DNA from: an uncultured Collinsella sp.
Lineage (GTDB): Bacteria > Actinomycetota > Coriobacteriia > Coriobacteriales > Coriobacteriaceae
Direction: 5' to 3'
Assembly (NCBI GenBank): GCA_902463875.1
Contig: CABQHR010000003.1
Location: forward strand, 1-28,103
DNA length: 28,103 nt
Below the pieces are notes generated by a model that ran no database searches, was not told the origin of the DNA, and saw nothing but the letters and a program-made list of their open reading frames with translations. Positions 15,589-21,889 of the stretch are shown here, piece after piece; position 1 is the first letter of the stretch, and every line of letters starts with the position of its first letter. A program made the translations under genes and the position numbers.

Positions 15589-17538
15589 ATGGAACAGAGG
15601 GTCCTCGGGGGAAGATACCTCCTCAAGGATAAGGTGGGGACAGGCGGCATGGCGACCGTCTTCCGTGCGCAGGACCAGGTCCTCGACCGCACGGTTGCCG
15701 TCAAGATCATGCTGCCGCAGTATGCTGGCGACGCAACCTTCGCCGCACGCTTTAAGCAGGAGGCCCAGGCAGCAGCCGGTCTCTCCTCCCCCTATATCGT
15801 GGGCGTCTACGATTGGGGCAAGGACGGCGACACCTATTACATCGTCATGGAGTACCTGCGCGGCACCGACCTTAAGAGCGGCATCAAGAGCCACGGCGCC
15901 CTCGACCCCAAGAAGGTCGCCCAGATCGGCTCGCAGATCAGCTCTGCACTTTCGGTCGCCCACAAGCACGAGATCATCCACCGCGACATTAAGCCGCAGA
16001 ACATCATGGTGCTGCCCGACGGCAACATCAAGGTGATGGACTTTGGCATCGCGCGCGCCAAGAACAGCCACCTCACGCAAGACAACAACGTGCTGGGAAC
16101 CGCCCACTACGTCAGCCCCGAGCAGACCCGTGGTCAGGACCTCGGTCCCACCTCGGATATCTACTCGCTGGGCGTCGTGATGTACGAGTGCGCCACCGGC
16201 CGCGTTCCCTTTGACGGTGACGACGCCATCTCGGTCGCACTCAAGCAGGTCAACGAGCTGCCTATTCCGCCGAGCCAGATCAACTCCGGTGTCGACGCCG
16301 ACCTTGAGCGCATCATCCTCAAGTGCATGGAGAAGGACCCGGCAAACCGCTTCCAGACCGCCGACGAGCTGCGTCAGGTGCTCAACAGCTACCTGTCCGG
16401 TCGTGCCGTAAACATCTCGGAGCCCACGCGCATCATCGGTGCCCCCGGTGAGCCGGGCGCCACCAAGACTCGCGAGCTTTCCGATCAGACGCGCGCCATG
16501 GTTCGTCCCGTCTCGGGCGTGAGCAGCCAGAATACCGCCCGTAGCTCGGTTTCGGGCTCCACCGGCTCCTACGAGGTCGAAAAGCCCAAATCCAACAAGA
16601 ACAAGATCATCGCCGCCGTGGTGGCAGCCGTTGCCGTCATCGGCATCGTGGTGGCCTTTGCCACAGGACTCTTTGGCGGCGAGCAGGTCACCGTGCCCGA
16701 TGTGCTGGGCAAGGACCAGCAGACTGCCGTCGAGCTGATCAAGGAAGCCGGCCTCGAGGTCGGCACCATCGACCAAAGCTACAACGACGATGTCGACGAG
16801 GGCAAGGTCGCCGAGCAGACGCCCAACGGCAACACCAAGAAGGCCAAGGGCACCAAGGTGAACCTGGTAATCTCCAAGGGCCCCAAGCCCTCCGAGAAGG
16901 TTGAGGTTCCCCGGCTTGTCGGCCTGACCAAGGACCAGGCAGAAGCCGCGCTGGCAAGCGTTGGCCTGAAGGGCAACGCCTCCGAGGAGGCCAACGAGGC
17001 CGATGAGGGCCAGGTCTTTGAGCAGGGCACCGAAGCCGGTAAGGAAGTCGCGAAGGGCACGACCATCTCGTACAAGGTCTCGAGCGGCCCGGATACCACG
17101 TCCGTCCCCGATCTGACCGACATGACCGAAGCCCAAGCGCGCAATGCCCTCGATATGGCAGGCTTTGGCGTCGACGTGAGCTACCAGGAGAACGACTCGG
17201 TTACCGAAGGCACCGTGATCAGCTGGAACCCCAGCGGCAAGCAGAAGCCCGGCGCCACGATTACCGTCGTCATTGCCAAGAAGTCCGGCAAGGCCAGCGT
17301 TCCGGGCAACCTGTACGGCAAGAGCATTTCCGCCGCCGTTACCGCGCTCAACAACGCCGGGTTCTACAACATCGCATTCTGCGATCAGAACGGCAACCCC
17401 GTGAGCGGCAACGAAAACGCCACCGTTACGGGCGTCTCCCCCACCGGTAAGCAGTCCACCGACAACACGATCACGTTGACGGTTTCGATTTCTGGCTCTG
17501 GTACTGATTCAGGCGACGATTCCGGTACGACCAACTAG
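15589..17538 (+). CDS. pknB: PASTA-domain Ser/Thr protein kinase PknB
   Basis: The start is placed at the ATG at 15589 because AGGAG lies five bases upstream; an earlier ATG at 15574 lacks this. The 649-residue product has a kinase domain at about 10-275 with GTGGMATV, K39, HRDIKPQNIM (D133), DFG at 151-153 and the TAHYVSPEQ P+1 loop. A juxtamembrane segment of about 60 residues, a membrane helix at about 340-361 and four PASTA repeats follow (starting VTVPDVLG, VEVPRLVG, TSVPDLTD and ASVPGNLYG). PASTA repeats bind muropeptides or lipid II, and the kinase regulates cell-wall synthesis and division. It sits 132 bp after the RodA-PbpA fusion and ends the operon before a strong terminator. Confidence 0.97.
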   Translation: MEQRVLGGRYLLKDKVGTGGMATVFRAQDQVLDRTVAVKIMLPQYAGDATFAARFKQEAQAAAGLSSPYIVGVYDWGKDGDTYYIVMEYLRGTDLKSGIKSHGALDPKKVAQIGSQISSALSVAHKHEIIHRDIKPQNIMVLPDGNIKVMDFGIARAKNSHLTQDNNVLGTAHYVSPEQTRGQDLGPTSDIYSLGVVMYECATGRVPFDGDDAISVALKQVNELPIPPSQINSGVDADLERIILKCMEKDPANRFQTADELRQVLNSYLSGRAVNISEPTRIIGAPGEPGATKTRELSDQTRAMVRPVSGVSSQNTARSSVSGSTGSYEVEKPKSNKNKIIAAVVAAVAVIGIVVAFATGLFGGEQVTVPDVLGKDQQTAVELIKEAGLEVGTIDQSYNDDVDEGKVAEQTPNGNTKKAKGTKVNLVISKGPKPSEKVEVPRLVGLTKDQAEAALASVGLKGNASEEANEADEGQVFEQGTEAGKEVAKGTTISYKVSSGPDTTSVPDLTDMTEAQARNALDMAGFGVDVSYQENDSVTEGTVISWNPSGKQKPGATITVVIAKKSGKASVPGNLYGKSISAAVTALNNAGFYNIAFCDQNGNPVSGNENATVTGVSPTGKQSTDNTITLTVSISGSGTDSGDDSGTTN

Positions 17539-17590
17539 TCATCAAGACGTTGCCCACAGCGGCTGATGATGCAAATACATTCGCTCAATT

Positions 17591-17627
17591 GCGCCCGTTT
17601 GCTCCCCCTGCAAACGGGCGCTTTCTT
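17591..17627 (+). terminator. Rho-independent terminator of the pknB operon
   Basis: A perfect 11-bp stem, GCGCCCGTTTG with CAAACGGGCGC, and a 9-nt loop are followed by TTTCTT. It lies 53 bases past the pknB stop. Confidence 0.85.
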
Positions 17628-17669
17628 CATCTGAAGTAGCGAAAACCACGGCATACCTTTAAACCAGAA

Positions 17670-17698
17670 GAGCCCGGCACCGTGGTGGTACCGGGCTC
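17670..17698 (-). terminator. tRNA terminator hairpin, repeat copy 1
   Basis: GAGCCCGGTACC and GGTGCCGGGCTC pair with one mismatch and are followed on the minus strand by TTCTGGTTTAAA. The hairpin lies directly behind a tRNA 3' end (GCACCA), as a tRNA terminator would. Confidence 0.65.
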
Positions 17699-17797
17699 GG
17701 CAAATCTCTGGTGCCCCCGGGCGGATTCGAAAACTCCCCCCGCGAGGAAATTGGTGACGCGGGTGTCGACGGTCCGAATCCTGCCCTTAGACCAGAA

Positions 17798-17826
17798 GAG
17801 CCCGGCACCATAGCGGTACCGGGCTC
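17798..17826 (-). terminator. tRNA terminator hairpin, repeat copy 2
   Basis: This is the same GAGCCCGG...CCGGGCTC hairpin in the second repeat unit. The loop differs from copies 1 and 3, and TTCTGG follows on the minus strand. Confidence 0.6.
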
Positions 17827-17925
17827 GATATTCCTCTGGTGCCCCCGGGCGGATTCGAAAACTCCCCCCGCGGGGAAATTGGTGACGCGGGTGTCGACGG
17901 TCCGAATCCGGCCTTTAGACCAGAA

Positions 17926-17954
17926 GAGCCCGGCACCGTGGTGGTACCGGGCTC
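17926..17954 (-). terminator. tRNA terminator hairpin, repeat copy 3
   Basis: The same hairpin as in copy 1 is placed ten bases after the 3' CCA of the truncated tRNA-Arg fragment (17965-18009) on the minus strand. It is probably the original terminator of the tRNA-Arg gene before the element inserted. Confidence 0.65.
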
Positions 17955-17960
17955 GGCAAA

Positions 17961-18009
17961 TCTCTGGTGCCCCCGGGCGGATTCGAACCGTCGACACCCG
18001 CTTTAGGAG
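17961..18009. other. Left attachment site (attL), 49-bp direct repeat
   Basis: These 49 bases are identical to 28048-28096. They run from just outside the tRNA 3' CCA to the end of the anticodon loop. Flanking bases differ immediately on the inner side (GTCATGG here against AGCGGTG at the right end). A tyrosine integrase gene begins 237 bp inside, as expected for site-specific insertion into a tRNA gene. Confidence 0.9.
17965..18009 (-). pseudogene. 3' half of tRNA-Arg (displaced fragment)
   Basis: This fragment runs from the anticodon loop (CTCCTAA) through the T-arm and acceptor strand to an encoded CCA. The 5' half is missing here and is replaced by element DNA, so it cannot give a tRNA. 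It keeps the downstream terminator at 17926-17954. Confidence 0.85.
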
Positions 18010-18116
18010 GTCATGGCCATTCATCTTAACTGGGGAAATGCATTTTTGCTCTGTTATATATATTCGCAGGTAGTTTAGCTATTTTAACGTTTCCGCTCGT
18101 TGCTATTAGATTTTAT

Positions 18117-18169
18117 TTTCACCCTTTTTTCACCCCTGAAAGCCATATTGACGGCTTGCAGGGGTGAAA
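18117..18169. promoter_or_regulatory. Left integrase arm-type sites (three TTTCACCC copies)
   Basis: TTTCACCC at 18117-18124 and TTTCACCCC at 18128-18136 are direct copies offset by 11 bp. GGGGTGAAA at 18161-18169 is an inverted copy. The same motif occurs four times near the right end, including a direct pair again offset by 11 bp. Placement near both att sites fits the arm sites bound by the AP2-like N-terminal domain of this integrase class. Confidence 0.65.
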
Positions 18170-18172
18170 AAT

Positions 18173-18227
18173 TTACGTTAGGCTCGGGGCCGAGGCCTTC
18201 AAAGCCCCGGCCCCGAGCCTAACGTAA
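18173..18227. promoter_or_regulatory. 19-bp perfect inverted repeat directly upstream of the integrase gene
   Basis: TTACGTTAGGCTCGGGGCC at 18173-18191 is perfectly inverted at 18209-18227, with a 17-nt loop. It ends seven bases before the GGAGGA ribosome-binding site of int. On the plus strand no T-run follows. On the minus strand the hairpin is followed by AAATTTTTC, so it may stop transcription coming out of the element toward attL. It could equally hide or expose the int ribosome-binding site in mRNA, or bind a regulator as DNA. Confidence 0.6.
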
Positions 18228-18245
18228 TCCCCTTGGAGGACTCTT

Positions 18246-19553
18246 TTGGAAAACAGAATCAAACCAACCGCAAAGGGAACCTCTGAGCCCATCAAAGGAA
18301 AGCCGGGCTCATTCAAGATTTACTTTTCCCTCGGGCGAGATCCAAACTCCGGAAAGAACGGCAGCAAGGTTAAGTATCTCAAAACGCCTAAGAGAACCAT
18401 CCACTGCAAGAGTAAGAACCCCAAGAACTGGCCCAGCGAAGTCGCGAACGCTCTTGATGAGTACCGCAAGGAACTTGAGAGCTACGAACCATCTAGGGAT
18501 GCACCTAGCACCGTTGCAGCGTATGCCGAAGACTTCCATGTGCTCCGGGAGAATTCTTTTGGCTCGCCCCTCTCGTATCAAAGAGAGGGTTACGACGTAC
18601 GACATATTCGTGAGCTGTTCGGAGACATGCCCCTAGACGACCTGAGACCCGATGACATTAAGCGCGCCTATGCGGACGCTCGTTCAAATGGAAGATTCAC
18701 CGATGCCGAGATTCGTCGCATTCACGTTAAGCTTAAGCAGGTCATGCAAGATGCCTTTGAAAACGAGCTGATTAGCCGAAATCCTTGCATAGGCATCAAG
18801 CTTCCAAAACCAGATCTTCGAGCACGCAACTTTCTTCCCCCTGATGAGCTACCGAGATTCACCGAATGTTTGCTCACCGAGCCAATGGGGCCCATGACCG
18901 TCTGCACCATGCTCATTTTCCACCTTGGGCTGAGGAAAGGCGAGGCATTAGGACTCAGCTGGCTCGATTACAACCCCGATGCCATGGAGCTCCGAATTAT
19001 CCGCCAGTACACCAGCGACAAGACCTTGAGGCCCCCGAAATCTGAAATGAGCAGACGCATTCTCTCTATAGACAAAACGCTGGCCGACTACTTGGACAAA
19101 TGGAAGGACATGCAAAACGACATATTCAAACGTCGTGGGCTGGAACGAAAGGACACCGATCCTATCGTTCACGCATTCAGCGTTGGAAAGGATGCCGATG
19201 GCTTCCGCCGTATAAGCGTCACCCGGCCAGAGGGGCACAACTATTCCCGATGGTTTAGGGACTTCTGCGTCGACAACGGCTATGGAAGCTACAGCAACGT
19301 GACTAGACAGTTTATGCGCGACGGCAAGCTCCACACACGCGGGACGGGATACTCGGGACTCGTTCCTCATGGCCTACGTCACACCGCCGCGACCGCCCTC
19401 GTGGCGAGCAATGTCGATTTGAAGACCGTTCAAGCGCGAATGGGCCATGCCTCCGCAAGTACAACAGCAAACTTCTACACCCATGCAATCAGAGCAAACG
19501 ACCGTAATGCAGCGGAGGTGTTCGAGAAGATTAGTGATTCGTCTAACAAATAG
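18246..19553 (+). CDS. int: Tyrosine-type site-specific integrase
   Basis: The start is TTG at 18246, five bases after GGAGGA, giving 435 residues. An N-terminal AP2-like arm-binding region comes first (GSFKIYFSLGRDPNSGKNGSKV). A core-binding helical domain follows at about 85-200, then the catalytic domain. R230 (HLGLRKGEALGL), H375 and R378 (PHGLRHTAAT), H401 (MGHAS) and the nucleophile Y411 (NFYTHA) are all present, so the enzyme looks intact. It recombines attP with the tRNA-Arg 3' half and, with an excisionase, reverses this. The weak start codon and the large hairpin in its leader suggest low, controlled expression. Confidence 0.97.
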   Translation: MENRIKPTAKGTSEPIKGKPGSFKIYFSLGRDPNSGKNGSKVKYLKTPKRTIHCKSKNPKNWPSEVANALDEYRKELESYEPSRDAPSTVAAYAEDFHVLRENSFGSPLSYQREGYDVRHIRELFGDMPLDDLRPDDIKRAYADARSNGRFTDAEIRRIHVKLKQVMQDAFENELISRNPCIGIKLPKPDLRARNFLPPDELPRFTECLLTEPMGPMTVCTMLIFHLGLRKGEALGLSWLDYNPDAMELRIIRQYTSDKTLRPPKSEMSRRILSIDKTLADYLDKWKDMQNDIFKRRGLERKDTDPIVHAFSVGKDADGFRRISVTRPEGHNYSRWFRDFCVDNGYGSYSNVTRQFMRDGKLHTRGTGYSGLVPHGLRHTAATALVASNVDLKTVQARMGHASASTTANFYTHAIRANDRNAAEVFEKISDSSNK

Positions 19554-19572
19554 CGCTCGCATAGTACTGACA

Positions 19573-19596
19573 CTAATGGTAGACTGTTACCATCAG
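19573..19596. promoter_or_regulatory. Imperfect 24-bp palindrome upstream of the mobilization operon
   Basis: CTAATGGTA and TACCATCAG form nine-base arms (eight pairs match) around GACTGT. It lies 22 bases before the start of the 228-aa gene that opens the downstream operon, so it is a candidate operator. No clear -35/-10 pair could be assigned. Confidence 0.35.
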
Positions 19597-19617
19597 GTAA
19601 GAGAGAGGAGGTTATCA

Positions 19618-20304
19618 ATGGCATTGACCACTGCAAGCAGCAAGCTCCGTTCGACGATTCTGTTCAATTCGAAGGAGGAGCAAGTCCTATTCAAGCGTTC
19701 CAGCGCGGACCTAGCCGCTGCAAGAGGACTCACTCCTTCCGCGCTTTTGGCGAGACTCCCCATGGAGCAGCTAACAAGCTCAGACCTTGGAAGATGGGCG
19801 GCGAAGCTCATCTATGCGGAGGACGGAAACTGCCTCGACGCCTTCGAGGCTATGTTCGAAAACTGGAGCGCAATTCAACCAACGAAGGATTGCCGCGGCA
19901 TCGTTAAGGGGTTCTTTGACTACTGTCATGAGGCCAGGGTCTGCATCGACACCACTGACGAGCGTGTGTATCATCTCCGCTCAAATTGGGATAGCGTCTG
20001 TCTTCTGGCCGAAGAGGCTTGCAAGGCGCACGAGGACAGTCTCGATTTGCGCATTCAGGCAAAAACCGGTCGCGAGCTTGAAATGCTCTTGCAAAACCCG
20101 ACGGCGCTACTCACCATCACGCCGCTGCTCTCGCACATCATCAATCTGTGGGAGTGCATCAAGGATTACTCCTGTACCTATCGCGTTCTACTCGATTTCG
20201 CCAACATGGGCGAGTCATCACGTAAGGGGTACATGGAGCCCACAGAGGCTCGAATCAGCCTCTTGCACCTTATCGACGCTTACGAGGAAGGAGACGCCAA
20301 CTAG
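19618..20304 (+). CDS. Hypothetical element-encoded protein (228 aa)
   Basis: The ATG at 19618 follows AGGAGG seven bases upstream. An in-frame extension to 19447 would overlap int and lacks a ribosome-binding site. The product is soluble and mostly helical by look. It begins MALTTASSKLRSTILFNSKEEQVLFKRSSADLAAARGLTPSALLARL, which suggests an N-terminal segment like those that precede small DNA-binding or replication-control proteins, with no recognisable fold. No signal peptide or membrane helix is visible. It lies between int and the Xis-like gene and reads in the same direction, so it probably belongs to the excision/replication module. I do not recognise the family. Confidence 0.75.
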   Translation: MALTTASSKLRSTILFNSKEEQVLFKRSSADLAAARGLTPSALLARLPMEQLTSSDLGRWAAKLIYAEDGNCLDAFEAMFENWSAIQPTKDCRGIVKGFFDYCHEARVCIDTTDERVYHLRSNWDSVCLLAEEACKAHEDSLDLRIQAKTGRELEMLLQNPTALLTITPLLSHIINLWECIKDYSCTYRVLLDFANMGESSRKGYMEPTEARISLLHLIDAYEEGDAN

Positions 20305-20396
20305 TCGATAAGACCGAATTACAAGCAAGCACCCGACTCCCCTCATTGTCGCCAAACATCGAAGAGGAGCCGAGCACCCTAACAGAGGAGTTTATC

Positions 20397-20639
20397 ATGC
20401 ATTTTGCAGATGGCCCCAAGGTTGACGCCATTTCCGCAGGCATCAACCTCCGTCGCACTGGCACCAAGCGCATTTTGAGCCGTCTCGACGTTCAGATTCT
20501 CACCGGCATTGGCCAGTCAAGTGCCATCCGACTCATGAAGTCGACTCATCATTCTTTTCGCATCGCCAACCAATATTTTGTCATGGAGGAAGACCTCTTC
20601 GATTATTTCAGGTCTTTGGCTGATGAGGCGAGCGAATAA
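20397..20639 (+). CDS. Xis-like / MerR-type small DNA-binding protein
   Basis: The ATG at 20397 has GAGGAG seven bases upstream, giving 80 residues. The sequence LSRLDVQILTGIGQSSAIRLMKSTHHSFRIANQYFVMEEDLFDYF has the layout of excisionase-type winged helices: a helix-turn-helix, then a short wing with an aromatic strand, then an acidic-aromatic helix. Excisionases bend att DNA and bias the integrase toward excision. They may also regulate transfer genes. The stop overlaps the helicase start by one base (TAATG), tying it to the replication/mobilization operon. A role as operon regulator rather than Xis is an open alternative. Confidence 0.65.
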   Translation: MHFADGPKVDAISAGINLRRTGTKRILSRLDVQILTGIGQSSAIRLMKSTHHSFRIANQYFVMEEDLFDYFRSLADEASE

Positions 20640-21535
20640 TGCAGTGTCCAACCCCCAACCCTTTCATTTTCGAGTCCGATAAGCTCGATGAGCATCTCAG
20701 TGCTCTTGAGGGCGATCAACCCATCGCTCTCTTCGGACTCAAGGCCCTTAACGACATCCTCGGCGGCGTCCATCCCGGGCTGAACTACGCCATCGGAACC
20801 GGCCCCGGCAAGGGCAAAACGACCTTGGCCTTGCAGGAGACCGATAAGCTTGCGAACGACGGACACCCGGTAATTTATGTTTCCGCCGAGCTCCCTGCGC
20901 ATAAGCTCTTGGAAAAGAGCCTTGCACGGCTCAGCGGCAACGAGCTCGCCCTTTCTGAGGTCGCCGATGCGGCGGCGGAAGACCATCCCAAGCACGAGGC
21001 CTTCGAGGCCGCGCTCAACAGGTACCGCAACCGCATCGCCCCAAACCTCTGCATCACCGGCCCATTGAACACCGTTGAGCTCTCAAACCTCGTTGGGTTG
21101 ATAGCACGCGAGCGCAACGAAGCTCCCATCGTTTTCGTAGACTACCTTCAGCTCCTTGCCTGCGGTATCACGGCGGGTCAGCAGTTCATCGACGAGCGCT
21201 TGGCAATCACGGCGTGCGTAAAGGGCTTGCGGGAAATCTCGAACCTCTATGGTTCGCCCATCATCGCCCTGAGCTCGACCATACGCAAGTCCTACGAGTC
21301 TGGAAAATCGAGCAAGCCCAACCTCGGTATGTTCGGCGGCTCTTCGACGGTCGAATACAGCTTCGACTCCGTCCTCTTCCTTGCCGATGACGACGGGAAA
21401 CCCGACCATGCCTTTGAGCCGCCCGCAGTCGGCACCCCGCTTAAGCTCATCGCTCTCAAGAACCGTTACGGCACGTTAGGCGAAGCTCGGCTCGACTTCG
21501 ACGGAGCCCACGCCACCTTCCTCGATAGGAGCTAA
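20639..21535 (+). CDS. DnaB-type (RecA-fold) helicase domain protein
   Basis: This 298-residue protein corresponds to the C-terminal motor of DnaB helicases without the primase-binding N-terminal domain. It has Walker A GPGKGKTT at 55-62 (K60), VSAELPAHKL in the Walker A' (H1a) region, and Walker B VFVDYLQLL with D168. The SSTIRKSYESGKSSKPNLGMFGGSS-like segment is the DnaB DNA-binding/arginine-finger region, and KNRYGTLGEARLDFD is the C-terminal signature. In mobile elements such genes serve replication of the excised circle or strand unwinding during transfer. It overlaps the Xis-like gene and precedes mobC by three bases. Confidence 0.88.
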   Translation: MQCPTPNPFIFESDKLDEHLSALEGDQPIALFGLKALNDILGGVHPGLNYAIGTGPGKGKTTLALQETDKLANDGHPVIYVSAELPAHKLLEKSLARLSGNELALSEVADAAAEDHPKHEAFEAALNRYRNRIAPNLCITGPLNTVELSNLVGLIARERNEAPIVFVDYLQLLACGITAGQQFIDERLAITACVKGLREISNLYGSPIIALSSTIRKSYESGKSSKPNLGMFGGSSTVEYSFDSVLFLADDDGKPDHAFEPPAVGTPLKLIALKNRYGTLGEARLDFDGAHATFLDRS

Positions 21536-21538
21536 GCG

Positions 21539-21889
21539 ATGCGCAGCGCCAGCAGGACCGCGCACATCAACGTTCGTATGACCGATGGGGAGCGGGCCGC
21601 AATCGTGGCCCGCTCTTCCTCTTTCGGCATTCCCCCATCAACGTTCATGCGCGAGGCCGCGCTCAATATCGGAGAGAAGCCCGTCAAAGTCGCCGATGAA
21701 ACCACCCTGCGGCAGATGCTCGTCGAGATGAAGCGTCAGGGAAACAACCTCAATCAGGCCATGCGCTCCATAAACGCCTATGGCGTCGACCGGCAAACGG
21801 CCACCCAACTCGCAATCGCCGTCCAATCTATATCGAAGACGGTTTCCGAACTCTCAACCCTTCTGTCAAAAGCAAAGGAGCGGTTATGA
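21539..21889 (+). CDS. mobC: MobC-like relaxosome accessory protein
   Basis: The 116-residue product begins with a short beta strand (AHINVRMTDGERAAIVARSSSFG), the N-terminus of a ribbon-helix-helix fold. It continues with the MobC pattern PPSTFMREAALN and LVEMKRQGNNLNQAMRSINAYG. MobC proteins bind oriT next to the relaxase nick site and help melt the DNA. TAGGAG stands just upstream of the start at 21539. Its stop overlaps the coupling-protein start (ATGA), so relaxosome and coupling protein are co-translated. Confidence 0.9.
   Translation: MRSASRTAHINVRMTDGERAAIVARSSSFGIPPSTFMREAALNIGEKPVKVADETTLRQMLVEMKRQGNNLNQAMRSINAYGVDRQTATQLAIAVQSISKTVSELSTLLSKAKERL

Larger units (their letters stand above)
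17663..17987. repeat. 128-bp tandem repeat, two full copies and a partial third
   Basis: Units begin ACCAGAAGAGCCCGG at 17663, 17791 and 17919, an exact period of 128 bp with only a few substitutions. Read on the minus strand, each unit carries a tRNA 3' end (TTCGAATCCGCCCGG then GGGCACCA) followed by a terminator hairpin. Each full unit also carries an opposite-facing T-arm-like sequence (GTGTCGACGGTCCGAATCC). The third copy departs at 17987, where it continues into the tRNA-Arg fragment of attL. The region codes for nothing credible. Confidence 0.9.

Noticed and set aside
15577..17136. 519-codon open frame antisense to pknB
   Set aside because: It mirrors the GC-rich third-position pattern of pknB, lacks a ribosome-binding site and shows no domain.
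17663..17987. Possible CRISPR array
   Set aside because: The repeats are contiguous 128-bp units without unique spacers, and no cas genes are nearby.
17659..18073. Two frames (one per strand) across the 128-bp repeats
   Set aside because: They translate tRNA ends and terminators and owe their length to the repeat. Neither has a ribosome-binding site.
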